Below, one piece after another: positions 17,688 through 27,939 of a stretch of 64,000 nucleotides of DNA (position 1 is the first letter of the stretch; each line of letters opens with the position of its first letter). Position numbers and translations under genes: made by a program. The notes beneath the pieces are model-generated. The model had not been told where the DNA came from and did not search any database. It saw only the letters and a list, made by a program, of their open reading frames with translations. The stretch comes from Pseudomonas sp. LS-2 (GTDB taxonomy: Bacteria; Pseudomonadota; Gammaproteobacteria; Pseudomonadales; Pseudomonadaceae): contig NZ_QXTJ01000045.1 in the NCBI RefSeq assembly GCF_003605735.1, forward strand, positions 1 through 64,000. Reading direction: 5' to 3'.

Positions 17688-18080
17688 ATGACCCTTGCCC
17701 GCCTGCTCGTCCCGCTGAGCCTTGCCCTGCTGGCCGCCTGTGCCCAGCAACCGAAACAGATCGTGTCCCTCGATAACCAGAAAGACTGCCCGATCACCCT
17801 CAAGACCGGCCAGACCCTGATGCTCATGCTCCCCAGCAACCCCACCACGGGGCATCGCTGGCTGATGCAGAATCCCGCACCTTCGATCCTTAACGCCATG
17901 GGCCCTGAAGTGTTCAACACCCCGGAGGAAGTCGGGATTGTTGGCACCGAGGGCCAGTCTGTCTGGCGTTACAAAGCGGCTAACGCCGGCACTGGGCACC
18001 TGATGATGGTTTACCAACAACCTTGGGCGCCGGAGGTACGACCAGAGCGTACGTTCGACTGCGCGATCACGGTGAACTGA
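17688..18080 (+). CDS. chagasin-like cysteine protease inhibitor (family I42) lipoprotein
   Basis: Exported protein of 130 residues. The N-terminus is a lipoprotein signal (PLSLALLAACAQQ, lipobox LAAC). The body has the three chagasin loops in order: NPTTGHRW (about 44-51), a Gly-rich loop before SVWRYKAANAGTGHL (about 88-102), and RPERTFDC near the end. Family members inhibit papain-type cysteine proteases; bacterial ones face the periplasm. The ATG used has GGAG upstream; an upstream in-frame ATG would disrupt the signal peptide. It follows the Lon/AsrA gene across a REP, so cotranscription is uncertain. Confidence 0.85.
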   Translation: MTLARLLVPLSLALLAACAQQPKQIVSLDNQKDCPITLKTGQTLMLMLPSNPTTGHRWLMQNPAPSILNAMGPEVFNTPEEVGIVGTEGQSVWRYKAANAGTGHLMMVYQQPWAPEVRPERTFDCAITVN

Positions 18081-18171
18081 ACCCTGTCGCTCGCACGATG
18101 AGATGAGGTTTCGGCCAAGCCATACAATTGGCTAAAATGCCGCACTTTTCGCCTCATCCCCCGGAATCGCC

Positions 18172-18915
18172 GTGAGCAAAGAACCCGACCGCATATTCGC
18201 CCAGCCGCTGGCACAGGTGCCCGACTTCGCCTTCAACGAGGACGTGGTGCGCGTGTTCCCGGACATGATCAAGCGTTCGGTGCCGGGTTATCCGACCATT
18301 GTCGAGAATCTCGGCGTGCTCGCGGCGCAGTTCGCACAGCCGCACAGCGTGCTGTATGACCTAGGAAGCTCCCTTGGCGCGGTGACCCAGGCATTGCGCC
18401 GCCATGTGCGCACCGAAGATTGCCGAGTGATCGCCATCGACAATTCGGCCGCCATGGTCGAGCGCTGCCGCGAGTACCTAAACGCCCAGGATTCGATGTT
18501 CCAGGAGTTGCTGCCGGTGGAAGTCATCGACGGCGACATCCTTGCTCTTGAATTCCAGCCCGCTTCGGTCGTGGCGCTGAACTTTACCCTGCAATTCATT
18601 GCGCCCGATCAGCGCCTGGCCCTGCTCGGCCGGATCCGCCAATCGTTGTTGCCCGGTGGCGCGCTGATTTTGTCCGAGAAGTTGCGATTCGACGACCCCC
18701 AGGAACACGCCCTGCTCACCGACCTGCACGTCGCTTTCAAACGCGCCAATGGCTACAGCGAACTGGAAATCGCCCAGAAACGCAGCGCCATTGAAAACGT
18801 GATGAAACCCGACAGTCTGGAACAGCATCGAGAACGCCTGCTCGCAGCGGGGTTCTCCAAGGTCGTGCCCTGGTTCCAGTGCCTTAATTTCGCCTCTCTG
18901 ATTGCCCTGCCATGA
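18172..18915 (+). CDS. cmoA: carboxy-S-adenosyl-L-methionine synthase
   Basis: Converts SAM and prephenate to carboxy-SAM, the donor for uridine-34 modification in tRNA. The 247 residues match CmoA throughout: [27 protein letters not shown] near the start, the SAM-binding [17 protein letters not shown] (about 60-76), [13 protein letters not shown], and [12 protein letters not shown]. Translation starts at GTG. The stop overlaps the cmoB start by 4 nt, which is the usual arrangement and supports both calls. Confidence 0.97.
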   Translation: MSKEPDRIFAQPLAQVPDFAFNEDVVRVFPDMIKRSVPGYPTIVENLGVLAAQFAQPHSVLYDLGSSLGAVTQALRRHVRTEDCRVIAIDNSAAMVERCREYLNAQDSMFQELLPVEVIDGDILALEFQPASVVALNFTLQFIAPDQRLALLGRIRQSLLPGGALILSEKLRFDDPQEHALLTDLHVAFKRANGYSELEIAQKRSAIENVMKPDSLEQHRERLLAAGFSKVVPWFQCLNFASLIALP

Positions 18916-19871
18916 TCGATCTAGCCCCACTGGTCCGCCGTCTGGCGGGCACCCCTCTGTATGCCTGGGCCCAAGGGCTACAGGCGCAACTCGATGCGAA
19001 GATGGAAAAAGGCCATGGCGACCTGGAGCGCTGGCAAGGTGCGCTGAACTCATTGCCTGATCTGAGGCCCAGCCGCGTCGAACTCAAGGATGACTTCATT
19101 CTCGATGCTGACTGCGACGAAGCCACCCGCGAGCAGACCCGCGCTGCGCTGATGGGCCTGTCGCCCTGGCGCAAGGGGCCGTTCGATGTGTTCGGCGTAC
19201 ACGTCGACACCGAATGGCGCTCGGACTGGAAATGGTCGCGGGTTTCACCGCATCTGGACCTCAAGGGCAAACGCATCCTGGACGTCGGCTGTGGGAATGG
19301 CTACTACCAGTGGCGGATGCTCGGCGCCGGTGCCGACAGCGTCATCGGCGTCGACCCGAACTGGCTGTTCTTCTGCCAGTTCCAGGCGATGCAGCGCTAT
19401 CTGCCGGACCTGCCCGCGTGGCACCTGCCGTTCACGCTCGAAGACCTGCCCCCACGGCTCGAAGGATTCGACACCGTGTTTTCCATGGGAGTGCTGTACC
19501 ACCGCAAATCGCCGATCGATCACTTGCTGGCGTTGAAAGATTGCCTGGTCAAAGGTGGCGAACTGGTGCTGGAAACCATGGTGGTGGAAGGCGATGTGCA
19601 TCAGGTGCTGGTACCTGAAGATCGCTACTCGCAAATGCGCAACGTGTGGTTCTTGCCCTCGGTGCCTGCGCTGGAGTTGTGGCTGCGCCGTGCTGGTTTC
19701 GTTGACGTGCGCTGCGTGGATGTCAGCACCACCACGGTCGAGGAGCAACGCGGCACCGAATGGATGCGCTATCAGTCGTTGAGCGATTTCCTTGATCCGA
19801 ACGATCACAGCAAGACCGTGGAAGGCTTACCTGCCCCACGCCGCGCGGTTATCGTCGGTCGCAAGGCTTGA
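18912..19871 (+). CDS. cmoB: tRNA uridine-34 5-carboxymethoxy transferase
   Basis: Transfers the carboxymethyl group of carboxy-SAM to 5-hydroxyuridine at the wobble position of tRNA, giving cmo5U. The 319 residues show [26 protein letters not shown]-type sequence (about 80-105), the methyltransferase motif [15 protein letters not shown] (about 123-137), [15 protein letters not shown] and [16 protein letters not shown]. It is translationally coupled to cmoA and followed at once by a REP pair. Confidence 0.97.
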   Translation: MIDLAPLVRRLAGTPLYAWAQGLQAQLDAKMEKGHGDLERWQGALNSLPDLRPSRVELKDDFILDADCDEATREQTRAALMGLSPWRKGPFDVFGVHVDTEWRSDWKWSRVSPHLDLKGKRILDVGCGNGYYQWRMLGAGADSVIGVDPNWLFFCQFQAMQRYLPDLPAWHLPFTLEDLPPRLEGFDTVFSMGVLYHRKSPIDHLLALKDCLVKGGELVLETMVVEGDVHQVLVPEDRYSQMRNVWFLPSVPALELWLRRAGFVDVRCVDVSTTTVEEQRGTEWMRYQSLSDFLDPNDHSKTVEGLPAPRRAVIVGRKA

Positions 19872-19874
19872 GCG

Positions 19875-19943
19875 TGTAGCAGTCCGGCTTGCCGGCAGTA
19901 GCGGACTTGAGAACGCTGCCGCCGGCAAGCCGGACTGCTACAG
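19875..19943. repeat. REP inverted pair, near-perfect
   Basis: GTAGCAGTCCGGCTTGCCGG and its inverted copy GCCGGCAAGCCGGACTGCTA with a 20-nt loop, between the convergent ends of cmoB and pdxJ. It is the best-conserved copy in the window and a useful reference for the family. Confidence 0.9.
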
Positions 19944-19950
19944 GAGATGG

Positions 19951-20697
19951 TTATCCCTTCAACGCGGCCGCCAGAATCAACGCTTTCATCTCGGACACTG
20001 CCGACTTGAAGCCTACGAACAGTGCATGCGCCACCAACGCATGGCCAATGTTCAGCTCGTTGATACCCTTGATCGCCGCGACCGCTTCAACGTTGTGGTA
20101 GTGCAGACCATGACCGGCGTTGACGATCAGGCCCTGCTGGACGCCGAAAGCCACGCCATCGGCGATCCGCTTCAGCTCTTGAGCGACATCGGTCGGGGTC
20201 TCGGCATCGGCATAACGGCCGGTGTGCAGCTCAATCGCAGGCGCACCAACACGCGCTGACGCCTCGATCTGGCGCTCATCGGCATCAATGAACAGCGAGA
20301 CTTCGCTGCCAATGGCAGACAGACGCTCCACTGCGGCCTTGATCCGGGCTTCCTGACCTGCGACATCCAGACCGCCTTCGGTGGTCAGTTCCTGACGGGT
20401 TTCCGGAACCAGACAGATGTGCGCCGGACGAATGCGCTCGGCGAACGCCATCATCTCTTCGGTGACACCCATTTCGAAATTCATGCGGGTTTGCAGCACA
20501 TCCTTGAGCAGCAGCACATCGCGCTCCTGGATGTGGCGACGGTCCTCGCGCAGATGCACGGTGATGCCATCGGCGCCGGCCTCTTCGGCGTCCAGCGCAG
20601 CCTTCACCGGGTCCGGGTAACGCGTACCACGGGCCTGACGCAGAGTCGCCACGTGATCGATGTTCACGCCGAGCAGAATGCGGGTGCTGTGAGTCAC
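19951..20697 (-). CDS. pdxJ: pyridoxine 5'-phosphate synthase
   Basis: Condenses 1-deoxyxylulose 5-phosphate with 3-amino-2-oxopropyl phosphate in vitamin B6 synthesis. It is a TIM barrel of 248 residues with [20 protein letters not shown] at the N-terminus, [15 protein letters not shown], the catalytic-region [10 protein letters not shown], and [15 protein letters not shown] near the end. The GTG start is chosen because AGGAG lies 8 nt upstream and the protein then matches the family length; an upstream in-frame codon would add 14 non-conserved residues. Last gene of the lepA-to-pdxJ block. Confidence 0.96.
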   Translation of the reverse strand: MTHSTRILLGVNIDHVATLRQARGTRYPDPVKAALDAEEAGADGITVHLREDRRHIQERDVLLLKDVLQTRMNFEMGVTEEMMAFAERIRPAHICLVPETRQELTTEGGLDVAGQEARIKAAVERLSAIGSEVSLFIDADERQIEASARVGAPAIELHTGRYADAETPTDVAQELKRIADGVAFGVQQGLIVNAGHGLHYHNVEAVAAIKGINELNIGHALVAHALFVGFKSAVSEMKALILAAALKG

Positions 20698-20744
20698 TTT
20701 TTGTTCTCCTGAAAACTTGAACGGCCAGGCGCACTGCACCTTGG

Positions 20745-21434
20745 CTAAGGCTTACGAAACAATTCTCGGCTCACCAGCGGGCGGCCACCCAAATGAACCG
20801 CCAGCGCCTGACGCATCAGACGTTTGGCGGCCGACAGCGCACCGGGCGCGCTCCAGTCAGCCTCGGACATGGCAATCAATTCAGCGCCCTGAAACAGGCC
20901 GGGCTGCAACAGATACACCCGCTCCAGCCCCGCGTCCACTTGAAGGCGATACATCCCGTCACTCGCCAACGGGTCGCCGTTGATGTCCGCATCGAGGGCG
21001 AAACCGTAACCCAGATCATCCAGCAGACGCCACTCGAAAGACCGCAACAATGGCTCCAGCGCACGCCCTTGCGCCAGCGCCTGCAGCGTCGCCGCATAGT
21101 GATCGAACACACCGGGATGAGGATCTTCTGCAGGCAGCAGGCGAATCAGCAACTCGTTCAGATAAAGACCGCTGAACAGCGCCTCGCCTTCCAGCCATGC
21201 CGGGATGCCCGCGCTTTCCATGCGGCCAACGTTTTTCAGCTCTCCCCGACCACGAAACTCGATGTCCAGCGGCACGAACGGTCGCGCCAACGACCCGGCC
21301 TTGCCCCGGGCACTGCGCAGCACGGCACGCAAACGGCCTTGAGGGGTAAGGAAATCGACCAGCGCGCTGTTCTCGCGATATGCCCTGCTGTGCAGCACAT
21401 AGGCAAGCTGACTGGTGGGAGGGCTTGATGACAT
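20745..21434 (-). CDS. recO: DNA repair protein RecO
   Basis: RecFOR-pathway mediator of 229 residues that helps load RecA on gapped DNA. It has an N-terminal OB fold with [20 protein letters not shown] and [22 protein letters not shown], then a helical domain with [28 protein letters not shown] and the [13 protein letters not shown] segment. The zinc-binding Cys cluster of some RecO proteins is missing, as is usual in pseudomonads. It lies between era and pdxJ; a REP pair separates it from era. Confidence 0.95.
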   Translation of the reverse strand: MSSSPPTSQLAYVLHSRAYRENSALVDFLTPQGRLRAVLRSARGKAGSLARPFVPLDIEFRGRGELKNVGRMESAGIPAWLEGEALFSGLYLNELLIRLLPAEDPHPGVFDHYAATLQALAQGRALEPLLRSFEWRLLDDLGYGFALDADINGDPLASDGMYRLQVDAGLERVYLLQPGLFQGAELIAMSEADWSAPGALSAAKRLMRQALAVHLGGRPLVSRELFRKP

Positions 21435-21486
21435 GGGTTTCTCGATAACGGACGCGACCTTGGCACGCCCCCGAGGACGCTACCTG

Positions 21487-21554
21487 AGGAGCAATAGGGT
21501 TTGCCGGCGGTAGCGGATCCGAAATCGCCACCGCCGGCAAGCCGTGCTGCTAGA
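21487..21554. repeat. REP pair inside the era-recO intergenic gap
   Basis: Arms GGTTTGCCGGCGGTAGCGG and CCACCGCCGGCAAGCCGTGCTG. It splits two genes that are otherwise part of one operon block, so it would be transcribed and could form a hairpin in the message. Confidence 0.75.
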
Positions 21555-21609
21555 GGTGAACCTGCGGGGCCTTCATCCGGGAGATCGATGAGCGGCCGCG
21601 ACGCTGCCC

Positions 21610-22512
21610 TTACAGGTCGCCATAGCCCAGCGAACGCAGGGCGCGTTCGTCATCGGACCAACCACCCTTGACCTTCACCCACAGGTTGAGCATGACCTTG
21701 GAGTCGAACAGCACCTCCATGTCACGACGGGCATCGGAACCGATACGCTTGATGCGCTCGCCCTTGTCGCCAATGATGATTTTCTTCTGGCCGTCACGCT
21801 CCACGAGGATCAAGGCATGGATGTGCAGGGTCTTGCCCTGCTGCTTGAACTCTTCGATCTCGACGGTGATCTGGTAAGGAAGCTCGGCACCCAATTGGCG
21901 CATGATCTTCTCGCGAACCAGTTCGGCGGCCAGGAAACGGCTACTGCGGTCGGTAATCTGATCTTCCGGAAAGAAATGATCGTTCTCCGGCAACTGCTCA
22001 GCGATCACCTTTTCCAGCGCTTCGAGGTTGTGCCCCTGTTGCGCCGAAATCGGGATGATCTGCGCATTCGGCAGTTGCTCCTGCAACCAGGACAGATGTG
22101 GCATGAGGTCGGCCTTATCCTCGATGCGATCAGTCTTGTTCAGCGCGACGATCAGCGGGCCGGTCACGTACTGCACGCGCTCCAGTACCATCTGGTCTTC
22201 GTCGGTCCACTTGGTGCGATCGACCACGAAGATCACCACATCGACGTCTTTCAACGCTGCGGACGCGGTCTTGTTCATGTAGCGGTTCAGCGCCTTGTCA
22301 CTGCCCTTGTGCATACCAGGGGTATCGACGTAGATCGCCTGCACGGCGCCTTCAGTCTTGATGCCCAGCATGTTGTGACGAGTGGTCTGAGGCTTGCGCG
22401 AGGTGATCGCGAGTTTCTGGCCGAGGATGTGGTTCAGCAGCGTTGACTTACCCACGTTTGGCCGGCCAACGATGGCGACATAGCCACAGCGCGTTGCAGT
22501 TGAATCAGTCAT
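21610..22512 (-). CDS. era: GTPase Era
   Basis: Essential 30S ribosome assembly GTPase that binds the 3' end of 16S rRNA; 300 residues. G1 [14 protein letters not shown] (about 16-29), switch region [11 protein letters not shown]3 DTPGMHKG, G4 NKTD and G5 SAQQG are all present, followed by a C-terminal KH domain with [22 protein letters not shown]. The ATG chosen overlaps the rnc stop by 8 nt and has GGAGA upstream; earlier in-frame starts lie inside rnc. Coupled to rnc as in most proteobacteria. Confidence 0.97.
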   Translation of the reverse strand: MTDSTATRCGYVAIVGRPNVGKSTLLNHILGQKLAITSRKPQTTRHNMLGIKTEGAVQAIYVDTPGMHKGSDKALNRYMNKTASAALKDVDVVIFVVDRTKWTDEDQMVLERVQYVTGPLIVALNKTDRIEDKADLMPHLSWLQEQLPNAQIIPISAQQGHNLEALEKVIAEQLPENDHFFPEDQITDRSSRFLAAELVREKIMRQLGAELPYQITVEIEEFKQQGKTLHIHALILVERDGQKKIIIGDKGERIKRIGSDARRDMEVLFDSKVMLNLWVKVKGGWSDDERALRSLGYGDL

Positions 22513-23194
22513 TGCCATTCTCCACACCCAGGGCGATGAGGGCTGCGGCCGCGGCTACCTGTTCGGCAATGCGACGGCTGACACCTTGTCCCCGGCTTTT
22601 TTCGTTCAATAAGGTGATCTCGCATTCGACGAAAAATGTTCGGCAATGCGGTTCGCCCTGAATATCCACCACTTCGTAGCGCGGTAATTCGCAAGCGCGA
22701 GACTGCAGGAATTCCTGCAATCGCGTTTTTGGGTCTTTGTTGGTGTCGACCAGCGTGAGGCTGTCGAACTCGCTGGCCAGCCAGGCAAGCACCCGCTCAC
22801 GGGCCATTTCCATACCCGAGTCCAGGTAGATCGCACCGATCAGCGCTTCCAGTGCGTCTGCCAGAATCGATTCGCGACGGAAGCCGCCGCTCTTCAATTC
22901 TCCTGAACCCAGTCGCAGGTATTCACCCAGGTCGAAACCACGAGCCAGCAAAGCTAGCGTCTCGCCCTTCACCAAACGTGCGCGCAGACGTGACAGTTGA
23001 CCTTCGCGAGCCTGAGGGAAACGCTCGAACAGCGCCTCGCCAGCCACGAAATTGAGGATCGCATCACCGAGGAATTCCAGACGCTCGTTATTGCGCCCGG
23101 CAAAACTACGGTGGGTCAAGGCCAGAACCATCAGTTCCTGATCCTTGAAGGTATAGCCGAGCTGACGCTCCAGGCGACTTAATGACACGCTCAC
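22505..23194 (-). CDS. rnc: ribonuclease III
   Basis: Double-strand-specific endoribonuclease of 229 residues that processes rRNA and structured mRNAs. The catalytic signature [14 protein letters not shown] lies near residues 35-48, with the second acidic pair in [16 protein letters not shown] (about 109-124), followed by a C-terminal dsRNA-binding domain (about 155-225, [13 protein letters not shown]). The start overlaps the DUF4845 stop by 4 nt and the end overlaps era by 8 nt, so three genes are translationally linked. Confidence 0.97.
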   Translation of the reverse strand: MSVSLSRLERQLGYTFKDQELMVLALTHRSFAGRNNERLEFLGDAILNFVAGEALFERFPQAREGQLSRLRARLVKGETLALLARGFDLGEYLRLGSGELKSGGFRRESILADALEALIGAIYLDSGMEMARERVLAWLASEFDSLTLVDTNKDPKTRLQEFLQSRACELPRYEVVDIQGEPHCRTFFVECEITLLNEKSRGQGVSRRIAEQVAAAAALIALGVENGND

Positions 23195-23568
23195 GGTTTA
23201 CCCACGCTGAATTCGTGGTCGAACTTGACCACCAGATCGATGTTCTGGATCAGTGGCTCACGATTTTCGTATTTCAAATGGGCGAGGAACCTGTTGTTCT
23301 CCGTCGTCACACTTAACGCCTTGTTCAAATCCAAATCCCGAATGTTATTGACCTGCATGCCTTTGGCGACGTATTCGTAGAAATCGCCGCTATCGGCGAT
23401 TTCCGCGGTTTTGTCCGTACCAGCGGCTTCGATGATTTTCTTCATCGACATGTAATCGAGGTAATGCGGCACCACTTTGGCTGCGGTACTCGCGGCAAAT
23501 GCAAGGACGGCCAGCAAAACCAGCCACCCAATGAACGACAAGCCTTTTTGCGAATCGGCAGATGTCAT
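23191..23568 (-). CDS. DUF4845 domain membrane protein
   Basis: Protein of 125 residues with one N-terminal membrane helix ([27 protein letters not shown]) and a small extracytoplasmic domain. Its position between lepB and rnc is the conserved place for DUF4845 genes in gammaproteobacteria. The type IV pilin-like N-terminus ([10 protein letters not shown]) suggests a pseudopilin-type anchor, but no clear prepilin Glu follows. The ATG used has GAGGG upstream; a TTG four codons earlier is unlikely. Function unknown. Confidence 0.85.
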   Translation of the reverse strand: MTSADSQKGLSFIGWLVLLAVLAFAASTAAKVVPHYLDYMSMKKIIEAAGTDKTAEIADSGDFYEYVAKGMQVNNIRDLDLNKALSVTTENNRFLAHLKYENREPLIQNIDLVVKFDHEFSVGKP

Positions 23569-23640
23569 GTGTGCCCTCAAGAATAGCCCTTCCCTGCTGT
23601 GTGCAAGGTTGAACCCTGCAGCATAGCCCGCCGAAATGAC

Positions 23641-23669
23641 ATACGGCGCTGTATCAAACAGCGCCGCAT
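23641..23669 (-). other. RNA hairpin between lepB and DUF4845-rnc
   Basis: A perfect 9-bp stem (CGGCGCTGT and its complement), extendable to 12 bp with a G-T pair and two A-T pairs, with a 5-nt loop. It lies just downstream of the DUF4845 start region boundary, in the gap between DUF4845 and lepB, and has no T-run on the minus strand. It is probably an mRNA processing or attenuation hairpin ahead of rnc rather than a terminator. Confidence 0.4.
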
Positions 23670-23672
23670 CGG

Positions 23673-24527
23673 TTACTTGATCAACCCGACTCGCGAGAAG
23701 TTCGGCAAGTGACTCAGCTTAGGCTCCGGCCAGCTCATCCAGACGGCGAAGGCCTTGCCGACGATATTTCTGTCGGGAACCATGCCCAGCTCGGCCTTGG
23801 GAATATTGGGGTCATCCCAGTAACGGCTGTCGTTGGAGTTGTCGCGGTTGTCGCCCATCATGAAATAGTGACCCGCCGGAACGGTCCACTCATGGTCAGG
23901 CGGGGCGCGGTAACGGCTCATTTCCTGACGGATCTGATGCTCGACCTCGCCCAGTTTCTCGTTATAGAGCTCCGCGCTTCCCAGGGTACCGGGCTCGGAA
24001 CCGATGAGTTGCTTGGCAACGAGTTGTCCGTTGATGAACAACTGCTTGTCATTGGTGTAGCGAATGGCATCGCCCGGCAGACCTACGACACGCTTGATGT
24101 AATTGACGTTCGGGTCGCTCGGATAGCGAAACACCATCACGTCCCCCCGCTGCGGATCACCCACCGGGATGACCTTAAGGTCGATCACCGGCAGACGGAT
24201 GCCGTAGGAAAACTTGTTGACCAGGATGAAATCGCCCACATCCAGCGTCGGTTTCATCGAGCCGGACGGAATCTGGAACGGCTCGACCAGAAACGAACGC
24301 AGCACCAGCACGATGAACAGCACAGGAAAGAACGACTTGCCGTATTCAACCAGCAGCGGCTCCTTGTTCAACTGCTCCACGACAGCGACATCCGGCTGGC
24401 TCACGCTGCCCTGATAATTCGCTATCGCAGTCCGTCGACGCGGCGCCAGTATGATCAGATCGAACAGGGCCAGCAGACCGCAGACAAACACGGCGATGAC
24501 CAACAACAGCGGGAAATTTAGTGACAT
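23673..24527 (-). CDS. lepB: signal peptidase I
   Basis: Inner-membrane peptidase of 284 residues that removes signal peptides from exported proteins. Two N-terminal membrane segments (about 4-26 and 66-83) precede the catalytic domain. The nucleophile Ser90 lies in PSGSMKPTL and the general-base Lys145 in YIKRVVGLPGD; the family box MGDNRDNSNDSRYW follows near 220. It lies 9 bp after lepA, the classic lepA-lepB pair. Confidence 0.97.
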   Translation of the reverse strand: MSLNFPLLLVIAVFVCGLLALFDLIILAPRRRTAIANYQGSVSQPDVAVVEQLNKEPLLVEYGKSFFPVLFIVLVLRSFLVEPFQIPSGSMKPTLDVGDFILVNKFSYGIRLPVIDLKVIPVGDPQRGDVMVFRYPSDPNVNYIKRVVGLPGDAIRYTNDKQLFINGQLVAKQLIGSEPGTLGSAELYNEKLGEVEHQIRQEMSRYRAPPDHEWTVPAGHYFMMGDNRDNSNDSRYWDDPNIPKAELGMVPDRNIVGKAFAVWMSWPEPKLSHLPNFSRVGLIK

Positions 24528-24536
24528 AGGGCCTGT

Positions 24537-26333
24537 TTATTCCAACCTGAGCACTGCAAGGAAGGCTTCCTGTGGGATTTCCACGTTACCGACCTGCTTC
24601 ATGCGTTTCTTACCGGCCTTCTGCTTTTCAAGCAGCTTGCGTTTACGGCTGACGTCGCCACCGTAACATTTGGCCAGTACGTTCTTTCTGAGGGCCTTGA
24701 CGGTTGTACGCGCGATAATCTGGCCACCGATGGCGGCCTGGATTGCCACGTCGAACATCTGACGAGGAATCAGTTCTTTCATCTTTTCGGTCAACGCCCG
24801 GCCTTTGTAGGCCGCGTTGTCACGGTGCACGATCAACGCCAGGGCATCGACCTTGTCGCCGTTGATCAGAACATCGAGCTTCACCAGATTCGCCGATTGA
24901 TAACGATCGAAATGGTAGTCCAGCGATGCATAGCCGCGACTGGTCGACTTCAGACGGTCGAAGAAGTCCAGTACCACTTCGTTCATCGGCAAGTCGTAGG
25001 TCACTTGAACCTGAGTGCCGAGGAACAGCATGTCGTGCTGGATGCCGCGTTTCTCGATGCACAGCGTAATGACGTTGCCCAGGTGCTCTTGAGGCACAAG
25101 GATGTTCGCCCGAACGATCGGTTCGCGCATGTCCTCGATGGTCGAGAGATCCGGCAGCTTCGACGGGTTATCAACGTAGATGGTTTCACCGGTCTTGAGC
25201 AGCAGCTCGAAGATTACGGTCGGTGCGGTGGTGATCAGGTCCAGGTCGTACTCGCGCTCGAGGCGCTCCTGGATGATCTCCATGTGCAGCATGCCGAGGA
25301 AGCCGCAACGGAAGCCGAAGCCCAGTGCATCGGAGCTTTCCGGAGTGTACTGAAGCGAGGAGTCGTTCAGCGTGAGCTTCTGCAGCGCCTCGCGAAAATC
25401 TTCGAAGTCGTCGGAGCTGACCGGGAACAGACCGGCATAGACCTGCGGCTGGATGCGCTTGAAGCCTGGCAGCACTTCGACGTCCGGGGTCGAACTCAGG
25501 GTCAGGGTATCACCCACCGGCGCGCCGTGAATGTCCTTGATACCGGCAATGATAAAGCCTACTTCGCCGGCCTTCAGATCGGCGGTGGCGGTGTGCTTGG
25601 GGTTGAAGACACCGACGCTGTCCACCAGGTGAATCTTGCCGGTGGATTTGACGAGGATCTTGTCACCCTTCTTGACGCGACCGTGACGCACACGCACCAG
25701 GGAAACGACGCCCAGGTAGTTATCGAACCAGGAGTCGATGATCAGCGCTTGCAGCGGATCTTCGATATTACCGGTTGGCGCGGGGATGGTCTTGACCAGA
25801 CGCTCAAGCACCTCGTCAACGCCCATGCCGCTCTTGGCGCTGCAGGCGACGGCGTCGGTGGCATCGATGCCGATGATCTTCTCGATCTCTTCCTTGACGC
25901 GGTCCGGATCGGCCTGCGGCAGGTCCATCTTGTTCAGGACCGGCATGACCTCCAGGCCCTGCTCGATGGCGGTGTAGCAGTTGGCGACGGACTGCGCTTC
26001 CACGCCCTGGCCGGCGTCGACCACCAGCAGCGCGCCTTCACAGGCGGCCAGCGAGCGGCTGACTTCATAGGTAAAGTCCACGTGGCCGGGGGTGTCAATG
26101 AAGTTCAGCTGATAGGTGATGCCGTCATTCGCCTTGTAATAAAGGGTGACGCTGTGGGCCTTGATCGTGATACCGCGCTCACGCTCCAGGTCCATGGAGT
26201 CGAGAACCTGGGCTTCCATTTCGCGCTCGGTGAGGCCACCGCACATTTGAATGAAACGGTCTGCCAGCGTCGACTTGCCATGGTCAATGTGGGCGATGAT
26301 GGAGAAATTGCGGATATGACTCAAATCACTCAC
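24537..26333 (-). CDS. lepA: elongation factor 4 (back-translocating GTPase)
   Basis: Ribosome-associated translational GTPase of 598 residues. G1 [15 protein letters not shown] (about 15-29), G2 [13 protein letters not shown]3 DTPGHVDF (about 82-89) and G4 NKMDL are intact, followed by the EF-G-like domains and the EF4-specific C-terminal domain with [21 protein letters not shown] and [25 protein letters not shown]. First gene after the mucD terminator, so lepA-lepB and perhaps the rnc block form a separate transcript. Confidence 0.98.
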   Translation of the reverse strand: MSDLSHIRNFSIIAHIDHGKSTLADRFIQMCGGLTEREMEAQVLDSMDLERERGITIKAHSVTLYYKANDGITYQLNFIDTPGHVDFTYEVSRSLAACEGALLVVDAGQGVEAQSVANCYTAIEQGLEVMPVLNKMDLPQADPDRVKEEIEKIIGIDATDAVACSAKSGMGVDEVLERLVKTIPAPTGNIEDPLQALIIDSWFDNYLGVVSLVRVRHGRVKKGDKILVKSTGKIHLVDSVGVFNPKHTATADLKAGEVGFIIAGIKDIHGAPVGDTLTLSSTPDVEVLPGFKRIQPQVYAGLFPVSSDDFEDFREALQKLTLNDSSLQYTPESSDALGFGFRCGFLGMLHMEIIQERLEREYDLDLITTAPTVIFELLLKTGETIYVDNPSKLPDLSTIEDMREPIVRANILVPQEHLGNVITLCIEKRGIQHDMLFLGTQVQVTYDLPMNEVVLDFFDRLKSTSRGYASLDYHFDRYQSANLVKLDVLINGDKVDALALIVHRDNAAYKGRALTEKMKELIPRQMFDVAIQAAIGGQIIARTTVKALRKNVLAKCYGGDVSRKRKLLEKQKAGKKRMKQVGNVEIPQEAFLAVLRLE

Positions 26334-26459
26334 GGATCAACACTCGAAAAAGGTTGCAGGCAGACTGCCCGCCGAAAAATAGCCGGGAATTGTACCTGAA
26401 GGAAGACTGAGGCGTCACGTTCACACGCCAAGACGGCAGTCCACAAGCCCGACAGGCAC

Positions 26460-26485
26460 AAAAAAGGAGCGGACCGGCCGCTCCT
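26460..26485 (-). terminator. Rho-independent terminator after mucD
   Basis: AGGAGCGG and CCGCTCCT form a perfect 8-bp stem with an ACCGG loop; on the minus strand it is followed by TTTTTGT. It separates the alg/muc block from lepA. Confidence 0.85.
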
Positions 26486-26502
26486 CTTGCTGTAATGGCT
26501 GA

Positions 26503-27939
26503 TTATTCCGCCAGTTTGAAGGTGATGAACGTGGCGCGTCCCTGACGCAGGACCCGCATCGACACCGAGCGATTCTTCGGCAGGCCCTTGGCCACCTCTG
26601 TGAACTGCTTGGCCGAAGTCAGCGCCTGGTTGTTCAAGTGAGTGATCACATCGCCCGCCTGCAGACCGATCAACGAGGCAGGACCGTCCTGTACCTCCTT
26701 GATCACAACGCCGCCTTTGAGGTCCATGGACTTCATTTGCTCAGCCGTCAGATCGGTGACCGAAACGCCAAGGCGATTGCTGCTGCGCTCGACGCCGGAA
26801 TCAGTCGCGCCCATTTCTTCGCCTTCAGCGGGCAATGCGCCAACCGTGACGGTCAGTTTCTGACGCTTGCCATCACGGATCACTTCCAGTTCGGCCTTGC
26901 TGCCGTCCTTCAGGTTGCCGATCAGGTGCGGCAGATCCGCCGACATGACGATTGGCGTGCCGTTAGCGCTGAGAATCACATCGCCAACCTGCAAACCGCC
27001 CTTGGCAGCCGGGCCGTCTTCGAGAACCTGAGCTACGAGCGCACCGGCTGGCTTGTCCAGACCGAACGACTCTGCCAGATCCTTGTTCACTTCCTGAATC
27101 ACCACACCCAGCCAGCCACGATTGACCTTGCCGTTGGCCTTGAGCTGATTGGCGACATCCATTGCGACATCGATCGGAATGGCGAACGAGAGACCCATGA
27201 AACCACCGGAGCGGGTGAAGATCTGCGAGTTGATGCCCACGACCTCGCCGGCCATGTTGAACAGGGGTCCACCCGAGTTGCCCGGATTGATCGCAACGTC
27301 CGTCTGAATAAACGGTACATAGGTGTCATTGGGCAGGCTGCGGCCCTTGGCGCTGACGATACCTTTGGTCACCGAGTGGTCGAAACCGAACGGCGACCCT
27401 ATCGCCAGTACCCACTCACCGACCTTCAGCTTGTCGGAATTACCCAGCTTGACGGTGGGCAGGTCCTTGCCGTCGATTTTCAGGACCGCCACGTCGGTGC
27501 GCGGGTCGGTACCAATCAATTTGGCTTTCATTTCACTGCGGTCTGACAGACGGACGAGAATCTCGTCAGCGCCATCGATCACATGGTTGTTGGTCAGAAT
27601 GAAGCCATCGGCAGAGATGATGAAACCTGACCCCAGCGACTGCGCTTCGCGCTGGCGATCACCCTTGCCCGATCCTGGCGGACGCGAGCCTGGCGGCATG
27701 CTGCGCTCCAGGAATTCGCGCAACATGGGTGGAAGACCTTCCAGGTCCGGCATCTGTCCTTGTGCCACGGAACGATCCGGCAGCTTTTGCCGCGTACTGA
27801 TGTTCACGACAGCGGGCGAAGCTTGCTCCACCAGAGAAGTGAAGTCCGGCAGGGCTTCGGCCTGCGCAGTGAGGACCTGACCGAGCATCAGCACGGCGGC
27901 CACCCAGGACAGATATGATTTCAAGCGTGGTATCGACAT
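26503..27939 (-). CDS. mucD: periplasmic serine endoprotease DegP-like, MucD
   Basis: HtrA-type protease-chaperone of 478 residues that degrades misfolded envelope proteins and dampens AlgU signalling. A signal peptide ends near AQAEA. The trypsin-like domain has His in ILTNNHVIDGADEI (about 138), Asp in DPRTDVAVLKID (about 168) and Ser in INPGNSGGPLFN (about 242). Two PDZ domains follow (about 285-375 and 395-470). The ATG used has GGGAG 5 nt upstream; an upstream in-frame start would add 20 residues before the signal peptide. It is separated from mucB by about 310 bp and may use its own promoter. Confidence 0.95.
   Translation of the reverse strand: MSIPRLKSYLSWVAAVLMLGQVLTAQAEALPDFTSLVEQASPAVVNISTRQKLPDRSVAQGQMPDLEGLPPMLREFLERSMPPGSRPPGSGKGDRQREAQSLGSGFIISADGFILTNNHVIDGADEILVRLSDRSEMKAKLIGTDPRTDVAVLKIDGKDLPTVKLGNSDKLKVGEWVLAIGSPFGFDHSVTKGIVSAKGRSLPNDTYVPFIQTDVAINPGNSGGPLFNMAGEVVGINSQIFTRSGGFMGLSFAIPIDVAMDVANQLKANGKVNRGWLGVVIQEVNKDLAESFGLDKPAGALVAQVLEDGPAAKGGLQVGDVILSANGTPIVMSADLPHLIGNLKDGSKAELEVIRDGKRQKLTVTVGALPAEGEEMGATDSGVERSSNRLGVSVTDLTAEQMKSMDLKGGVVIKEVQDGPASLIGLQAGDVITHLNNQALTSAKQFTEVAKGLPKNRSVSMRVLRQGRATFITFKLAE

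Noticed and set aside
24825-26399. Long minus/plus antisense frame of 524 codons opposite lepA
   Set aside because: It is the complement of a clear lepA gene; high-GC third positions keep antisense frames open and the translation is His/Val/Gln-rich with no family features.
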